From Cellulosimicrobium terreum (GTDB lineage Bacteria > Actinomycetota > Actinomycetes > Actinomycetales > Cellulomonadaceae), in assembly GCA_014803435.1 (NCBI GenBank), contig JACYFD010000005.1, positions 310,001-374,000 of the forward strand: a stretch of DNA of 64,000 bases, in the 5' to 3' direction. The stretch's first letter is position 1. Every line of letters begins with the position of its first letter. Positions 48,971 through 58,827 of this stretch are shown piece by piece. The notes beneath the pieces are model-generated. The model was not told where the DNA came from and ran no database searches. It was given only the letters and a program-made list of their open reading frames with translations. A program made the position numbers and the translations under genes.

Positions 48971-49753
48971 GTGTCGACGAAGAGTCACGAGCGTGAGCAG
49001 GCCCGACGCAAGCAGGAGAAGTGGGAGCAGCACCAGGCCCAGCTCCGTGCGCGACGCCAGCGCGCCTGGTCGATCGTGGGCGTCGTCCTCGCGCTCCTGC
49101 TGATCGGTGGCGCCGTCTGGTGGGCGATCGCCGCGGACGAGCCCGAGACGCAGGCCTCGGACGCGACGACGCAGGATCCTGCCGCGCAGCCCTCGGCGGA
49201 CGAGGGCACGGCCCCGACCGGTCAGTACACCCTGCCGCCACCGGAGGCGGCCGAGGACCGGGACTGGACGACGACGATCTCGACGAGCGCGGGTGACATC
49301 GCGGTGACGCTCGACGGCGCCGCCGCCCCGCAGGCGGTCGCGAGCTTCGTCTCGCTCGCGGAGCAGGGCTACTTCGACGGCACGAGCTGCCACCGCCTGA
49401 CGACGTCCGGCATCTACGTGCTGCAGTGCGGCGACCCGGAGGGGACCGGCATGGGCGGGCCCGGGTACAGCTTCGGCCCGGTCGAGAACGCCCCGACCGA
49501 CGACGTCTACCCGGCGGGCACGCTCGCCATGGCACGCCAGGGCGGCAACGGCGACTCCATGGGCTCCCAGTTCTTCCTCGTCTACGAGGACTCGACCATC
49601 CCGTCCGACGCGGCGGGTGGCTACACGGTGTTCGGCACCATCACGTCCGGCCTGGACGTCGTCCAGGCAGTCGCTGACGCGGGGACCGCGGACGGATCCG
49701 GCGACGGATCCCCCGCCACCCCGGTCACCATCGAAGGAGTTGAGACCCAGTGA
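48971..49753 (+). CDS. Membrane-anchored cyclophilin-type peptidyl-prolyl isomerase
   Basis: 260 residues. A basic coiled N terminus (VSTKSHEREQARRKQEKW), one membrane helix (about 40-60), a Thr/Asp-rich linker, and a cyclophilin domain (about 95-255) with FVSLAEQGYFDGTSCHRLTTSG, QGGNGDSMGSQFFLVYED, GGYTVFGTITSGLDVV. The RV(I)x motif is HRLT and not HRVI, so isomerase activity may differ. GTG 48971 has GAGGAG upstream. Its stop overlaps the DUF349 start (GTGA). Confidence 0.85.
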   Translation: MSTKSHEREQARRKQEKWEQHQAQLRARRQRAWSIVGVVLALLLIGGAVWWAIAADEPETQASDATTQDPAAQPSADEGTAPTGQYTLPPPEAAEDRDWTTTISTSAGDIAVTLDGAAAPQAVASFVSLAEQGYFDGTSCHRLTTSGIYVLQCGDPEGTGMGGPGYSFGPVENAPTDDVYPAGTLAMARQGGNGDSMGSQFFLVYEDSTIPSDAAGGYTVFGTITSGLDVVQAVADAGTADGSGDGSPATPVTIEGVETQ

Positions 49754-51669
49754 GCGATCCCGCGAAGAACGAGGCGAGCACGCCGGACGCGGAGCCCGTG
49801 GAGACGGGCGCGAGCGAACGGGTGGAGGCGACCGAGGTGGAGAGCACCGAGACCGGCACGGACGACACGAGCACGGCGAGCCAGGCGGAGCAGGCCACCG
49901 AGGCCACGGCTGAGCCCGACACCACGGAGCCCGAGGCCACCGCGGACGCAGAAGGCACGGCGGACGCAGAGGGCACGGCAGACGCAGAGGGCACCGCAGA
50001 CGCGGAGGCCGCCGCACCGACCGAGGCCACGGATGCCCCCGAGGCGGCGCCCGTCGCCGACGAGACCCCTGTCGCCGACGAGCCACCGGTCGCCGACGAG
50101 CCACCGGTCGCCGATGAGCAGCCCGAGGCGGAGCAGCAGCCCGTCGCCGAGGAGCCCGAGGCGGCGAGCACCGCGTCGACGGAGGAGGCCGCGGTCGAGC
50201 CCGTCGAGGAGTCGACGCCGGAACCCGCCCCCGAGGTGACGGCGGAACCCACGCCGGCACCGTCACCGGCACCGCGACCGGCCCCCCGCCCCAAGCCGTC
50301 GGCGGTGCCGCACCCTCCGCGCAAGCCTGCGACGTCGCCCGCGGCGGACGCCGCCGCCCCGACCGCTCCGGAGGCGCCGGCAGTCCCGGCGCTCGCCGAC
50401 GACTCCGCGGCCGCGAAGGCTGCGGCCGGGTTCGGTCGGGTCGGCGAGGACGGCACGGTGTACGTGCGCGACGCCTCGGGCGAGCGCACCGTGGGCCAGT
50501 TCCCCGGGGTCGAGTCGGAGGAGGCCCTGCGCCTGTACGTCCGCCGATACCTGGACCTCCAGGCGAAGGTCGCGCTGTTCGAGGCGCGCCTGTCCGGGAC
50601 GGACCTGTCCGTCAGCGAGATCGACCAGACCCTCGCGCGCCTGACGCAGGAGACCGCCGAGCCCTCCGCCGTCGGCGACCTTGACGGGCTCCGCGCCCAG
50701 GTCGAGGCGCTGCGCGCCGTCGCAGCCGAGCACCGCGGCCGGCTCGAGGCCGAGCGCACGGCGGCGAAGGCCACCGCGCTCGCCGCCCGCAAGGAGATCG
50801 TCGAGGCCGCGGAGGCCATCGCCGCGACCGACCCGTCGCGCATGCAGTGGCGCCCGGCGGGCGAGGAGCTGCGGGGTCTGCTCGACCAGTGGAAGACGGC
50901 GCAGCGCCAGGGGCCGCGCATCGACCGCACGAGCGAGGAGTCGTTGTGGAAGCGGTTCAGCCACGCGCGCACGGCTTTCGACCGTGAGCGACGCCACTTC
51001 TTCGCCGAGCTCGAGCAGCGCAACGCCTCGGCGAAGGCGGACAAGGAGGCGCTCGTCGCGGAGGCCGAGGCGCTCGTGTCGAGCACGGAGTGGGGTCCGA
51101 CGGCCGGCGCGTACCGCGACCTGATGGCGCGCTGGAAGGCGGCCGGCCGTGCGAGCCGCAAGGACGACGACGCCCTGTGGGCCCGCTTCCGCGGGGCCCA
51201 GGACCAGTTCTTCCAGGCCCGGGACGCGGCCAGCTCGGCGACCGACGCGGAGTACGCCGAGAACCTCGTGGTCAAGGAGGCGCTGCTCGCAGACGCCGAG
51301 GCGCTCGTCCCCGTGAAGGACCTCGGCGCGGCGAAGAACGCGCTGCGGGTCGTCCAGGAGCGCTGGGAGGAGGCGGGGCGGGTCCCGCGTGGTGACCTCC
51401 AGCGCGTCGAGGGACGGCTGCGCGCCGTCGAGAACGCCGTCCGCGACGCCGAGCAGGCCCAGTGGACGCGGTCCAACCCTGAGACGCGTGCCCGCGCCGA
51501 GGGTGCGGCGGCACAGCTGGAGTCGGCGATCGCCGGGCTCGAGGCGGACCTGCAGGCGGCCAAGGACACGGGCGACAAGCGCAAGGTGGCCGAGCTCGAG
51601 AGCGCGCTCGCTGCCCGCCGGTCGTGGCTGGAGCAGGTCGTCCGCGCGGCCGAGGACTCGCGCGGCTGA
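49750..51669 (+). CDS. DUF349 domain protein with acidic repetitive N terminus
   Basis: 639 residues. The first 200 or so residues are disordered, Ala/Glu/Pro/Thr-rich, made partly of tandem repeats: 18-bp units at 49942-50007 encoding DAEGTA and at 50053-50121 encoding VADEPP. The rest contains three or four DUF349 repeats (LKAAGRASRKDDDALWARFRGAQDQFF type; DRTSEESLWKRFSHARTAFDR; ERWEEAGRVPRGDLQRVEGRL), rich in coiled coil. DUF349 proteins are of unknown function. GTG start overlaps the upstream stop. A strong terminator follows. Confidence 0.85.
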   Translation: MSDPAKNEASTPDAEPVETGASERVEATEVESTETGTDDTSTASQAEQATEATAEPDTTEPEATADAEGTADAEGTADAEGTADAEAAAPTEATDAPEAAPVADETPVADEPPVADEPPVADEQPEAEQQPVAEEPEAASTASTEEAAVEPVEESTPEPAPEVTAEPTPAPSPAPRPAPRPKPSAVPHPPRKPATSPAADAAAPTAPEAPAVPALADDSAAAKAAAGFGRVGEDGTVYVRDASGERTVGQFPGVESEEALRLYVRRYLDLQAKVALFEARLSGTDLSVSEIDQTLARLTQETAEPSAVGDLDGLRAQVEALRAVAAEHRGRLEAERTAAKATALAARKEIVEAAEAIAATDPSRMQWRPAGEELRGLLDQWKTAQRQGPRIDRTSEESLWKRFSHARTAFDRERRHFFAELEQRNASAKADKEALVAEAEALVSSTEWGPTAGAYRDLMARWKAAGRASRKDDDALWARFRGAQDQFFQARDAASSATDAEYAENLVVKEALLADAEALVPVKDLGAAKNALRVVQERWEEAGRVPRGDLQRVEGRLRAVENAVRDAEQAQWTRSNPETRARAEGAAAQLESAIAGLEADLQAAKDTGDKRKVAELESALAARRSWLEQVVRAAEDSRG

Positions 51670-51696
51670 CGTCGACCGCCACGACCTGACAAGATC

Positions 51697-51735
51697 GGGG
51701 CCGCTGCTCGTCCACAGACGAGCAGCGGCCCCTTT
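51697..51735 (+). terminator. Strong intrinsic terminator after the DUF349 gene
   Basis: A perfect 16-bp stem, GGGGCCGCTGCTCGTC with GACGAGCAGCGGCCCC, closes a CACA loop and is followed by TTT. It begins 27 nt after the DUF349 stop. Confidence 0.93.
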
Positions 51736-51767
51736 CGCGCGCGCCGCGGTTGCGGCACGGTGTGCGG

Positions 51768-52391
51768 GTGAGCCCCACCAGCGCGACGTCGACGACCCCC
51801 TACGAACCCCTCGCCCGTCGCCTCGACCCGCCCGAGCCCCAGGTCGGCCTGCTCGTCCGGCCGGGCGACGTCGGAGGGTCGGCAGCGTTCCAGACCCTGC
51901 TGCGCGACGGCGCGCTCGTCCCCCTCTGGGGCGACCGGGCGGCGCCCGCGCGCGTGCCCGTGACGTCGACCCTGCGCGCGGTCGCGGTGCGCGACCTCGT
52001 CCCGGCACGGACCGTCCTCGGAGGGCTCGCTGCCGCATGGGTGCTGTGCGGCACCCCGCCCCCCGGGACCCTCGACGTCCTGTACCCGCCGGGCATGCAC
52101 CGCCCGCCCCCTGTGGCCGGGCGCCTGCCCCGGCAGGCGAACGTGCTGCGGAGCGAGTCCGTCCTCGTCGCGGGCGTGCTCGTCACGGATCCGCAGCGCA
52201 CGGCGCTCGACGTCGCCGGCCGGGTTCCCGCAGGGACCGCGCTGCCGGTCCTGAGCGCGTTGCGCCGGTCGGGCGGTCTGGACGTGGAGCGTGCGCTGCG
52301 TTCGCTCGAGCTCCGTTTCCGCTGGGCGGGCCGCCCTGCGGCGCGCGCCACCCTCTCGCGCCTGCTCGCCGCGGGACCCGGGCCGGTCTAG
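51768..52391 (+). CDS. AbiEi-like protein, hypothetical
   Basis: 207 residues. GLLVRPGDVGG...FQTLLRDGALVPLWGD at the N terminus is a winged-helix-like region, followed by RDLVPARTVLGGLAAAWVLCG and TALDVAGRVPAGTALPVL; the arrangement resembles AbiEi-type transcriptional regulators found singly in actinobacteria. No toxin partner. GTG 51768 inferred; no ribosome site. The 32 bp before it follow the terminator. Confidence 0.55.
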   Translation: MSPTSATSTTPYEPLARRLDPPEPQVGLLVRPGDVGGSAAFQTLLRDGALVPLWGDRAAPARVPVTSTLRAVAVRDLVPARTVLGGLAAAWVLCGTPPPGTLDVLYPPGMHRPPPVAGRLPRQANVLRSESVLVAGVLVTDPQRTALDVAGRVPAGTALPVLSALRRSGGLDVERALRSLELRFRWAGRPAARATLSRLLAAGPGPV

Positions 52392-52394
52392 GTT
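52389..52394 (+). promoter_or_regulatory. LigD-polymerase gene -10 box (leaderless)
   Basis: TAGGTT ends 7 nt before the ATG at 52402. Confidence 0.45.
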
Positions 52395-52401
52395 GTCGCG
52401 T

Positions 52402-53478
52402 ATGGCCCCTGCGAAGGCAGCACCCGTAGAGCTCGACGTCGACGGACGGACCGTGCGGGTGACGAGCCCGGACCGGGTCGTCTTCCCCTCGCGCGGTGTG
52501 ACCAAGCTCGACGTCGTGCGGTACTTCCTCTCCGTCGGTCCCGGGATCCTCGGTGCGCTCCTCGACCGTCCGACCACGCTCGAACGCTGGCCCAAGGGTG
52601 TGTTCGAGGGGGCACGGATGAGCACCCGCACCGACAACAGCGGCGACGCGTTCTACCAGAAGCGGGTGCCGAAGGGGGCACCGGACTACGTCCGGACCGC
52701 CCGGATCGCCTTCCCCAGCGGTCGCACGGCCGACGAGGTCTGCCCGAGCGAGCTCGCCGTCGTCGCCTGGGCCGCGAACCTCGGGACCCTGACCTTCCAC
52801 CCGTGGCCGGTGCGCGGCGAGGACGTGGAGGCGGTCGACCAGCTACGGATCGACCTCGACCCTCAGCCGGGGACGGACTTCGACGACGCGGTGGCCGTCG
52901 CACCGCTCCTGCACGAGATCCTCGACGAGCTCGGCCTGCCGGGGTATCCCAAGACGTCCGGGGGGCGCGGGATCCACGTGTTCGTGCCGGTCGCCCCGGA
53001 GTGGGACTTCGTCGCGGCACGCCGTGCCACCATCGCGATCGGTCGCGAGCTCGAGCGTCGTCTGCCCGAGCAGGTCACCACGAAGTGGTGGAAGGAGGAG
53101 CGCGGCGCCAAGATCTTCGTCGACTACAACCAGATGGCCCGCGACCGGACCATCGCGTCCGCCTACTCGATCCGGTCGAACGCGCGCGCCACCGTCTCGG
53201 CCCCCCTGCGCTGGGACGAGCTCGGGGACGTGCACCCCGACGACTTCGACGTCCTGTCGATGCCCGCACGGTTCGCCGAGGTCGGCGACCTGTTCGCCCC
53301 CTTGCGTGCGGACCGTGACGACCCCGGCGCCTCGCTCGAGCCGGCGCTCGAGCTCTCGCGCCGGGACGAGGCCGAGCACGGTCTCGGCGACCTGCCGTAC
53401 CCGCCCGAGTACCCCAAGATGCCGGGCGAGCCCAAGCGGGTCCAGCCGAGCAAGGACCGGGACCGCCCGGCGGGATAG
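52402..53478 (+). CDS. LigD-type polymerase (archaeo-eukaryotic primase family), non-homologous end joining
   Basis: 358 residues. Metal-binding DxD in QLRIDLDPQPGTDFDD, TSGGRGIHVFVPVAP, and KIFVDYNQMARDRTIASAYS are the conserved polymerase-domain motifs. It is a stand-alone polymerase domain without fused ligase or nuclease; it can fill gaps and add (ribo)nucleotides at broken ends. An ATP-dependent ligase lies convergently 17 bp away. A Ku gene is not in the window. Confidence 0.88.
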   Translation: MAPAKAAPVELDVDGRTVRVTSPDRVVFPSRGVTKLDVVRYFLSVGPGILGALLDRPTTLERWPKGVFEGARMSTRTDNSGDAFYQKRVPKGAPDYVRTARIAFPSGRTADEVCPSELAVVAWAANLGTLTFHPWPVRGEDVEAVDQLRIDLDPQPGTDFDDAVAVAPLLHEILDELGLPGYPKTSGGRGIHVFVPVAPEWDFVAARRATIAIGRELERRLPEQVTTKWWKEERGAKIFVDYNQMARDRTIASAYSIRSNARATVSAPLRWDELGDVHPDDFDVLSMPARFAEVGDLFAPLRADRDDPGASLEPALELSRRDEAEHGLGDLPYPPEYPKMPGEPKRVQPSKDRDRPAG

Positions 53479-53495
53479 CCCGAGGCAGCCCGCTC

Positions 53496-54602
53496 TCAGC
53501 CGACCCCGGGCGCGCCCGGCAGGATGCCCCCGAGGTCGTACCGCACCGGTTCCTCGAGCTGCTCGTACGTGCACGTCGCGGGCTCCCGGTCGTCGCGCCA
53601 CCGGCGGAACTGGGCCGTGTGCCGGAACCGCGAGCCCTCCATGTGGTCGTACGCGACCTCGAGCACCCGCTCCGGCCGCAGCGGCGTGAACGACAGGTCC
53701 TTGCCGGCGCTCCACCGTGACACCGCTCCCGGCATCCGCTCCCCCGCCGGGTTCTCCCACCCCGACCAGGGGTGCGCGTCCGCGTCCGCCGTCCCGGTCT
53801 CGACCACGAGCGGCGCGAGCTCCGCCACGAGCTGGGCCCGTCGTGCCATCGGGAACGACGCCGCGACGCCGACGAACTGCAGCTGCCCGGCGTCGTCGTG
53901 CAGGCCGAGGAGCAGCGAGCCCACGAGGGGCTCCGCGGGCGTGGACGTCTTGTGCAGCCGGTACCCCGCGAGCACGACGTCGGCCTCCCGGCCGTGCTTG
54001 ATCTTGAGCATCGCGCGCTTGTTCGGCTGGTAGGTCCCGTCGAGCGGCTTTGCGACGACCCCGTCGAGACCGGCGCCCTCGAACGTGTCGAACCACGTCC
54101 GCGCGAGCTCGACGTCGCGCGTGCGGGGGGTGGCGTGCACGGACGGTCCGGCGAGGCCGAGCCGGTCGAGCACCTCGTGCCGGTGCGCGAGCGGCGTCCC
54201 CGTCAGGTCGTCGTCCCCGAGCGCGAGCACGTCGAACACGACGAGGCTGGCGGGCGTCTGCGCCGCGAGCAGCTGGACCCGCGACGCCGCGGGGTGGATC
54301 CGCTGGCTCAGCACCTCGAACTCCAGCCGCCCGTCACGTGCCAGGACGATCTCGCCGTCGACCACGCAGCGCTCGGGCAGGACCGCCAGCACCGCCTCCA
54401 CGAGCTCCGGGAAGTACCGGTCCATGGGTCGGGCGTTGCGGCTGTCGAGCCGCACCTCGTCCCCGTCGCGGTAGACGATCGCCCGGAAGCCGTCCCACTT
54501 CGGCTCGTACACGTAACCGCCCGGGGCCGCGTCCGGCTCGGGGACCTCGGGGACGGACTTCGCGAGCATCGGCAGCAGCGGCGGCATCACGGGCAGGTCC
54601 AT
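53496..54602 (-). CDS. ATP-dependent DNA ligase (LigC-like)
   Basis: 368 residues. Adenylation motif EPKWDGFRAIVYRDG with Lys near residue 35, motif III (IVLARDGRLEFE), motif IV (EGAGLDGVVAKPLDGTYQPN) and motif V (MLKIKHGREADVV), then an OB domain. This matches stand-alone ATP-dependent ligases of actinobacteria (LigC-type) used in end joining or base excision repair. ATG 54602 from the family N terminus; another in-frame ATG is further in. Confidence 0.88.
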   Translation of the reverse strand: MDLPVMPPLLPMLAKSVPEVPEPDAAPGGYVYEPKWDGFRAIVYRDGDEVRLDSRNARPMDRYFPELVEAVLAVLPERCVVDGEIVLARDGRLEFEVLSQRIHPAASRVQLLAAQTPASLVVFDVLALGDDDLTGTPLAHRHEVLDRLGLAGPSVHATPRTRDVELARTWFDTFEGAGLDGVVAKPLDGTYQPNKRAMLKIKHGREADVVLAGYRLHKTSTPAEPLVGSLLLGLHDDAGQLQFVGVAASFPMARRAQLVAELAPLVVETGTADADAHPWSGWENPAGERMPGAVSRWSAGKDLSFTPLRPERVLEVAYDHMEGSRFRHTAQFRRWRDDREPATCTYEQLEEPVRYDLGGILPGAPGVG

Positions 54603-54673
54603 GCGCTCGATGCTGCCACCCGCACCGGGAGGCCGCCGCACGGGCGCGCGGGAGGACCGGCCCCAGGTGCCGC

Positions 54674-57016
54674 TCAGACGGGCAGCGGCGGGTGCTGCTC
54701 CGCGCGCGCGCCGGTCAGCCGGTAGACGTCGAACACGCCGTCGACCTTGCGGACCGCGGTCAGCACCTGGGCGAGGTGACCGGGCTCGGCCATCTCGAAG
54801 ACGAAGCGGGACAGGGCGACCCGGTCGCCCGACGTCGAGACCGTGGCCGACAGGATGTTCACGTGGTGGTCGGACAGGACGCGCGTCACGTCGGACAGGA
54901 GCCGCGCACGGTCCAGCGCCTCGACCTGGATCTGGACGAGGAACATCGTGTTGCTGCCCGTGGTCCACGACACGTCGACGATCCGCTCGGGCTGGCTGCG
55001 CAGCCCGACGACGTTGTTGCAGTCCGCCCGGTGCACGCTCACGCCCTGCCCGCGCGTCACGAACCCGATGATCTCGTCCCCTGGCACGGGGGTGCAGCAC
55101 TTCGCGAGCTTGACCCAGATGTCGTCGACGCCCTTGACCATCACACCCGGGTCGCCGGTGCGCACGCGCCGCGCCGTCTGGCCCGGTCGCGCGGTCTCGG
55201 CGACGTCCTCGACCGTGCCCTCGTCCCCGCCCATCGACTGCACGAGCTTCGACACCACGGTCGCGGCGGACGCCTGCCCCTCACCGATCGCCGCGTACAG
55301 CGCGGTGACGTCGGCGAACCGCATCTCGTTGGCCAGGGCGACGAGCGCCTCGTGCGACAGCAGGCGCTGGATCGGCAGGTTCTGCTTGCGCATCGCCTTC
55401 GCGATCGCGTCCTTGCCGTGCTCGACCGCCTCCTCGCGGCGCTCCTTCGAGAACCACTGGCGGATCTTGTTGCGGGCGCGCGGGCTCTTCACGAACGCGA
55501 GCCAGTCGTGGCTGGGGCCCGCCGTCTCCGACTTCGACGTGAGCACGTCGACGACGTCGCCGGTCTCGAGCGTCGAGTCGAGCGGCACGAGACGCCCGTT
55601 CACCCGGGCGCCCATCGTCCGGTGCCCGACCTCCGTGTGCACGGAGTAGGAGAAGTCGACCGGGGTGGACCCGGCGGGCAGCGCCATGACATCACCCTTG
55701 GGCGTGAAGACGTAGACCTCCGCGCCGCCGATCTCGAAGCGCAGGGAGTCGAGGAACTCCGCCGGGTCGGCGGTCTCGCGCTGCCAGTCGACGAGCTGAC
55801 GCAGCCACTTCATGTCGTTCGCGGCAGGGTCGTTCTTGTCGGTCTTCGCGGCCGTCTTGGCCGTCTCCTTGTACTTCCAGTGCGCCGCGACGCCGTACTC
55901 CGCACGCCGGTGCATCTCGTGCGTGCGGATCTGGATCTCCACCGGCTTGCCGCCGGGACCGATGACGGTCGTGTGCAGCGACTGGTACATGTTGAACTTC
56001 GGCATCGCGATGTAGTCCTTGAACCGCCCCGGCACAGGGTTCCACCGCGCGTGCAGCGCCCCGAGCGCCGCGTAGCAGTCCCGGACGCTGTCGACCAGGA
56101 CGCGCGTGCCGACGAGGTCGTAGATCTCCGCGAAGTCGTGACCTCGCACGATCATCTTCTGGTAGATCGAGTAGTAGTGCTTGGGCCGTCCTGAGACGGC
56201 AGCCTTGATCTTCGCGCCGCGCAGGTCCGCCGTGACCTGCTCCCGCACGACCGCGAGGTACTCCTCGCGCGCCGGGGCACGCTCCGCGACGAGGTGCACG
56301 ATCTCGTCGTACACCTTGGGGTACAGGGCCTGGAACGACAGGTCCTCGAGCTCCCACTTGATGGTGTTCATGCCGAGCCGGTGCGCGAGCGGTGCGTAGA
56401 TCTCCAGCGTCTCGCGCGCCTTGCGCCCGGCGGACGCCGACGACACGTACTTCCACGTGCGCGCGTTGTGCAGCCGGTCCGCGAGCTTGATGACCAGCAC
56501 GCGGATGTCCCGCGCCATGGCGACGACCATCTTGCGCACGGTCTCCGCCTGCGCGGCGTCGCCGTAGGTCACCTTGTCGAGCTTGGTGACACCGTCGACC
56601 AGCATCGCGATCTCGTCGCCGTACTCGTCGCGCAGCTGGTCGAGCGAGTAGTCGGTGTCCTCCACCGTGTCGTGCAGCAGCGCGGCCGCCAGGGTCGAGC
56701 CGTCGAACCCGAGATCGGCAAGGATCGTCGCGACGGCGACCGGGTGCGTGATGTAGGGGTCGCCGCTCTTGCGCAGCTGACCACGGTGCGCCCGCTCCGC
56801 GGTCTGGTACGCCCGCTCCAGCACCGACAGGTCGGACCGCGGATGGTTGGTCCGCACCGCCTGCAGCACGGGCTCGAGCGCCGGGCTGCCCGACGTGCGC
56901 CCGCCGAACCGCACGAGCCGCGACCGCACACCGCGCGAGGCCGGACCCGTCGGCGCCTTGGGGGCGGGCGCCGTGGGCTCGTCAGACGCGCGTGGCGTCC
57001 TCGTGTCCTCGCTCAT
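54674..57016 (-). CDS. relA: Bifunctional (p)ppGpp synthetase/hydrolase Rel
   Basis: 780 residues. HD hydrolase domain with [20 protein letters not shown], synthetase domain ([28 protein letters not shown] region in shorter pieces, [26 protein letters not shown]), TGS ([22 protein letters not shown]), and an ACT domain at the C terminus; the cysteine motif is in [14 protein letters not shown]. Controls the stringent response. ATG 57016 with GGAGGGAGG upstream. apt precedes it by 78 bp; the gap holds a weak GGCCGCC/GGCGG hairpin. Confidence 0.96.
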   Translation of the reverse strand: MSEDTRTPRASDEPTAPAPKAPTGPASRGVRSRLVRFGGRTSGSPALEPVLQAVRTNHPRSDLSVLERAYQTAERAHRGQLRKSGDPYITHPVAVATILADLGFDGSTLAAALLHDTVEDTDYSLDQLRDEYGDEIAMLVDGVTKLDKVTYGDAAQAETVRKMVVAMARDIRVLVIKLADRLHNARTWKYVSSASAGRKARETLEIYAPLAHRLGMNTIKWELEDLSFQALYPKVYDEIVHLVAERAPAREEYLAVVREQVTADLRGAKIKAAVSGRPKHYYSIYQKMIVRGHDFAEIYDLVGTRVLVDSVRDCYAALGALHARWNPVPGRFKDYIAMPKFNMYQSLHTTVIGPGGKPVEIQIRTHEMHRRAEYGVAAHWKYKETAKTAAKTDKNDPAANDMKWLRQLVDWQRETADPAEFLDSLRFEIGGAEVYVFTPKGDVMALPAGSTPVDFSYSVHTEVGHRTMGARVNGRLVPLDSTLETGDVVDVLTSKSETAGPSHDWLAFVKSPRARNKIRQWFSKERREEAVEHGKDAIAKAMRKQNLPIQRLLSHEALVALANEMRFADVTALYAAIGEGQASAATVVSKLVQSMGGDEGTVEDVAETARPGQTARRVRTGDPGVMVKGVDDIWVKLAKCCTPVPGDEIIGFVTRGQGVSVHRADCNNVVGLRSQPERIVDVSWTTGSNTMFLVQIQVEALDRARLLSDVTRVLSDHHVNILSATVSTSGDRVALSRFVFEMAEPGHLAQVLTAVRKVDGVFDVYRLTGARAEQHPPLPV

Positions 57017-57094
57017 GCGCGCCTCCCTCCAGCTCGTGCCGACCACGATGGTCAGGCCTTCCGCCTGTTCGCCCGGGCGGCCGGAGAGGCAATC

Positions 57095-57703
57095 CTACGA
57101 CTCCACGTGGAGCAGAGTCGTCACCTCACGACCAGCGAGCCGCGATCGTCCGCCCAGTCCACCGAGCTCCATGAGGAACGCGAGACCGGTCACGACGCCG
57201 CCCGAGCGTTCGACGAGCTCTGCTCCCGCAGCGGCTGTCCCGCCGGTAGCGAGCACGTCGTCCACCACCAGAACACGCGACCCCGGTGCCAGTGTTCCCG
57301 CCCGGAGCTCGATGGTCGCGCTGCCGTACTCGAGGTCGTACGTCACGGCCTCGGTCGGCGGCGGGAGCTTGCCCGCCTTGCGCAGCGGGACGAACCCCAC
57401 TCCCAGGTGCGTCGCGAGCGGCGCACCCAGCAGGAACCCGCGCGCCTCCATCCCCGCGACGAGGTCGATGCCGCCGCCACCGACCGTCTCGGCGGCATCG
57501 GCGAGCGCGGCGACCACGTCCCGGAACGCGTCGCCGTCCGCCAGGAGACCGGTGATGTCACGGAAGGTGATGCCCGCGCTCGGATAGTCCGGCACCGAAC
57601 GGATCAGTGAGAGGACCCGGGCGCCCTGGCTGGCCGACAGACCCGCGAGGCCGACGGCGCGCACGCCGTCGGCCTCGTGGACCGCTGGTTGCTCGTCGCT
57701 CAC
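57095..57703 (-). CDS. apt: Adenine phosphoribosyltransferase
   Basis: 202 residues. PRPP motif VLVVDDVLATGGTAAAGAELVE; SAGITFRDITGLL and GIDLVAGMEARGFLLGAPLA are characteristic. Salvages adenine to AMP. GTG overlaps the secF stop (GTGA), as in many actinobacteria where apt lies between secF and relA. The CACGTG-containing palindrome near its 3' end lies within codons and is not treated as a regulatory site. Confidence 0.95.
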   Translation of the reverse strand: MSDEQPAVHEADGVRAVGLAGLSASQGARVLSLIRSVPDYPSAGITFRDITGLLADGDAFRDVVAALADAAETVGGGGIDLVAGMEARGFLLGAPLATHLGVGFVPLRKAGKLPPPTEAVTYDLEYGSATIELRAGTLAPGSRVLVVDDVLATGGTAAAGAELVERSGGVVTGLAFLMELGGLGGRSRLAGREVTTLLHVES

Positions 57704-58827
57704 CGGTTCGGGCGCCGACGGCGCGGCTGCGCCGCGTTGCCCTGGTGCCCGCCCGGCTGGAGCTGACGGTGCCCCGCGGCGACCCCCGCCGCAGCCAGCG
57801 CGGCGTCGTCCGAGCCCGCCTCGCCGAGCTCGGCGAGCGTGGACTCGCGCTGCTCCAGGATCTTCGCGGTGTGGTCGCGGATCGGCTGCTCCCGCTCACG
57901 GAACGCGACCTCGAGCGGCGTCGCCAGGAAGATCGACGAGTAGGCGCCGACAGCCATGCCGACGAACAGCGCGAGCGCGATGTCGCGCAGCGTGCCCGCA
58001 CCGAGGAGGAACGCACCGATGAAGAGGATGCCCGCGACCGGCAGCAGCGCGACCACGGAGGTGTTGATGGACCGGACCATGGTCTGGTTCACGGCCAGGT
58101 TCGCGCGCTCGGCGTACGTGCTGCGCGTCTGGTCGAGGACACCCGCGGTGTTCTCGCGGACCTTGTCGAAGACCACGACGGTGTCGTAGATCGAGTACGC
58201 GAGGATGGTCAGCACGCCGATCACCGTGGCCGGCGTGATCTCCCACCCGATGAGCGCGTAGATCCCGATCGTCAGCACGAGGTCGTGGAACAGCGCGATC
58301 ACGGCGGCAGCGGCCATGCGCCAGTTCCGGAAGTAGACCGTCATGACGAGGCTCACGAGCAGCAGGAACACGACGAGGCCGACGAGAGCCTTCTGCGAGA
58401 CGTCCTGTCCCCACGTCGGGCCGATGAACGCGCTCGTCACCTCGCTCACGGCGACCCCGTAGGCGTCGGCGAGACCGGAAGCGACGTCCTGGACCTGGTC
58501 CTGGGTGAGCTCAGCGGTCTGCACCCGCACCGTGCTGCCCCCGACGGTCGTGACCCGGGGGACCTCCTCCGGCGCGACCGCCGCGACGGCGTCGATCGCG
58601 GGCTGCTGGTCGGTGTCCGAGACGCTCGACACCGTGAACTCCGAGCCACCACGGAACTCGATCCCGAGGTTGAGACCGTCTCCCGCGACGCGCACGCCGA
58701 TCACGCCGAGCGACAGGACGACCGCGATGATCGCCGCGAGGAAGTACCTCTTGCGGCGGCCCACGATGTTGTAGGACCGGCGCCCTGTGTAGAGATCGTT
58801 GCCCCACTGGGCGAATCCGATGGCCAT
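57700..58827 (-). CDS. secF: Protein translocase subunit SecF
   Basis: 375 residues, six helices. N-terminal SYNIVGRRKRYFLAA, conserved FRGGSEF, and VVFDKVRENTAGVL. Works with SecD and YajC to drive late steps of Sec export. ATG shares one base with the secD stop (TGATG). A C-terminal Gln/Pro/Arg-rich tail of about 40 residues is longer than usual. Confidence 0.95.
   Translation of the reverse strand: MAIGFAQWGNDLYTGRRSYNIVGRRKRYFLAAIIAVVLSLGVIGVRVAGDGLNLGIEFRGGSEFTVSSVSDTDQQPAIDAVAAVAPEEVPRVTTVGGSTVRVQTAELTQDQVQDVASGLADAYGVAVSEVTSAFIGPTWGQDVSQKALVGLVVFLLLVSLVMTVYFRNWRMAAAAVIALFHDLVLTIGIYALIGWEITPATVIGVLTILAYSIYDTVVVFDKVRENTAGVLDQTRSTYAERANLAVNQTMVRSINTSVVALLPVAGILFIGAFLLGAGTLRDIALALFVGMAVGAYSSIFLATPLEVAFREREQPIRDHTAKILEQRESTLAELGEAGSDDAALAAAGVAAGHRQLQPGGHQGNAAQPRRRRPNR

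Noticed and set aside
57101-57117. CTCCACGTGGAG palindrome near the 3' end of apt
   Set aside because: It lies within apt codons (HVES) and has no promoter beside it, so I treated it as coincidence.
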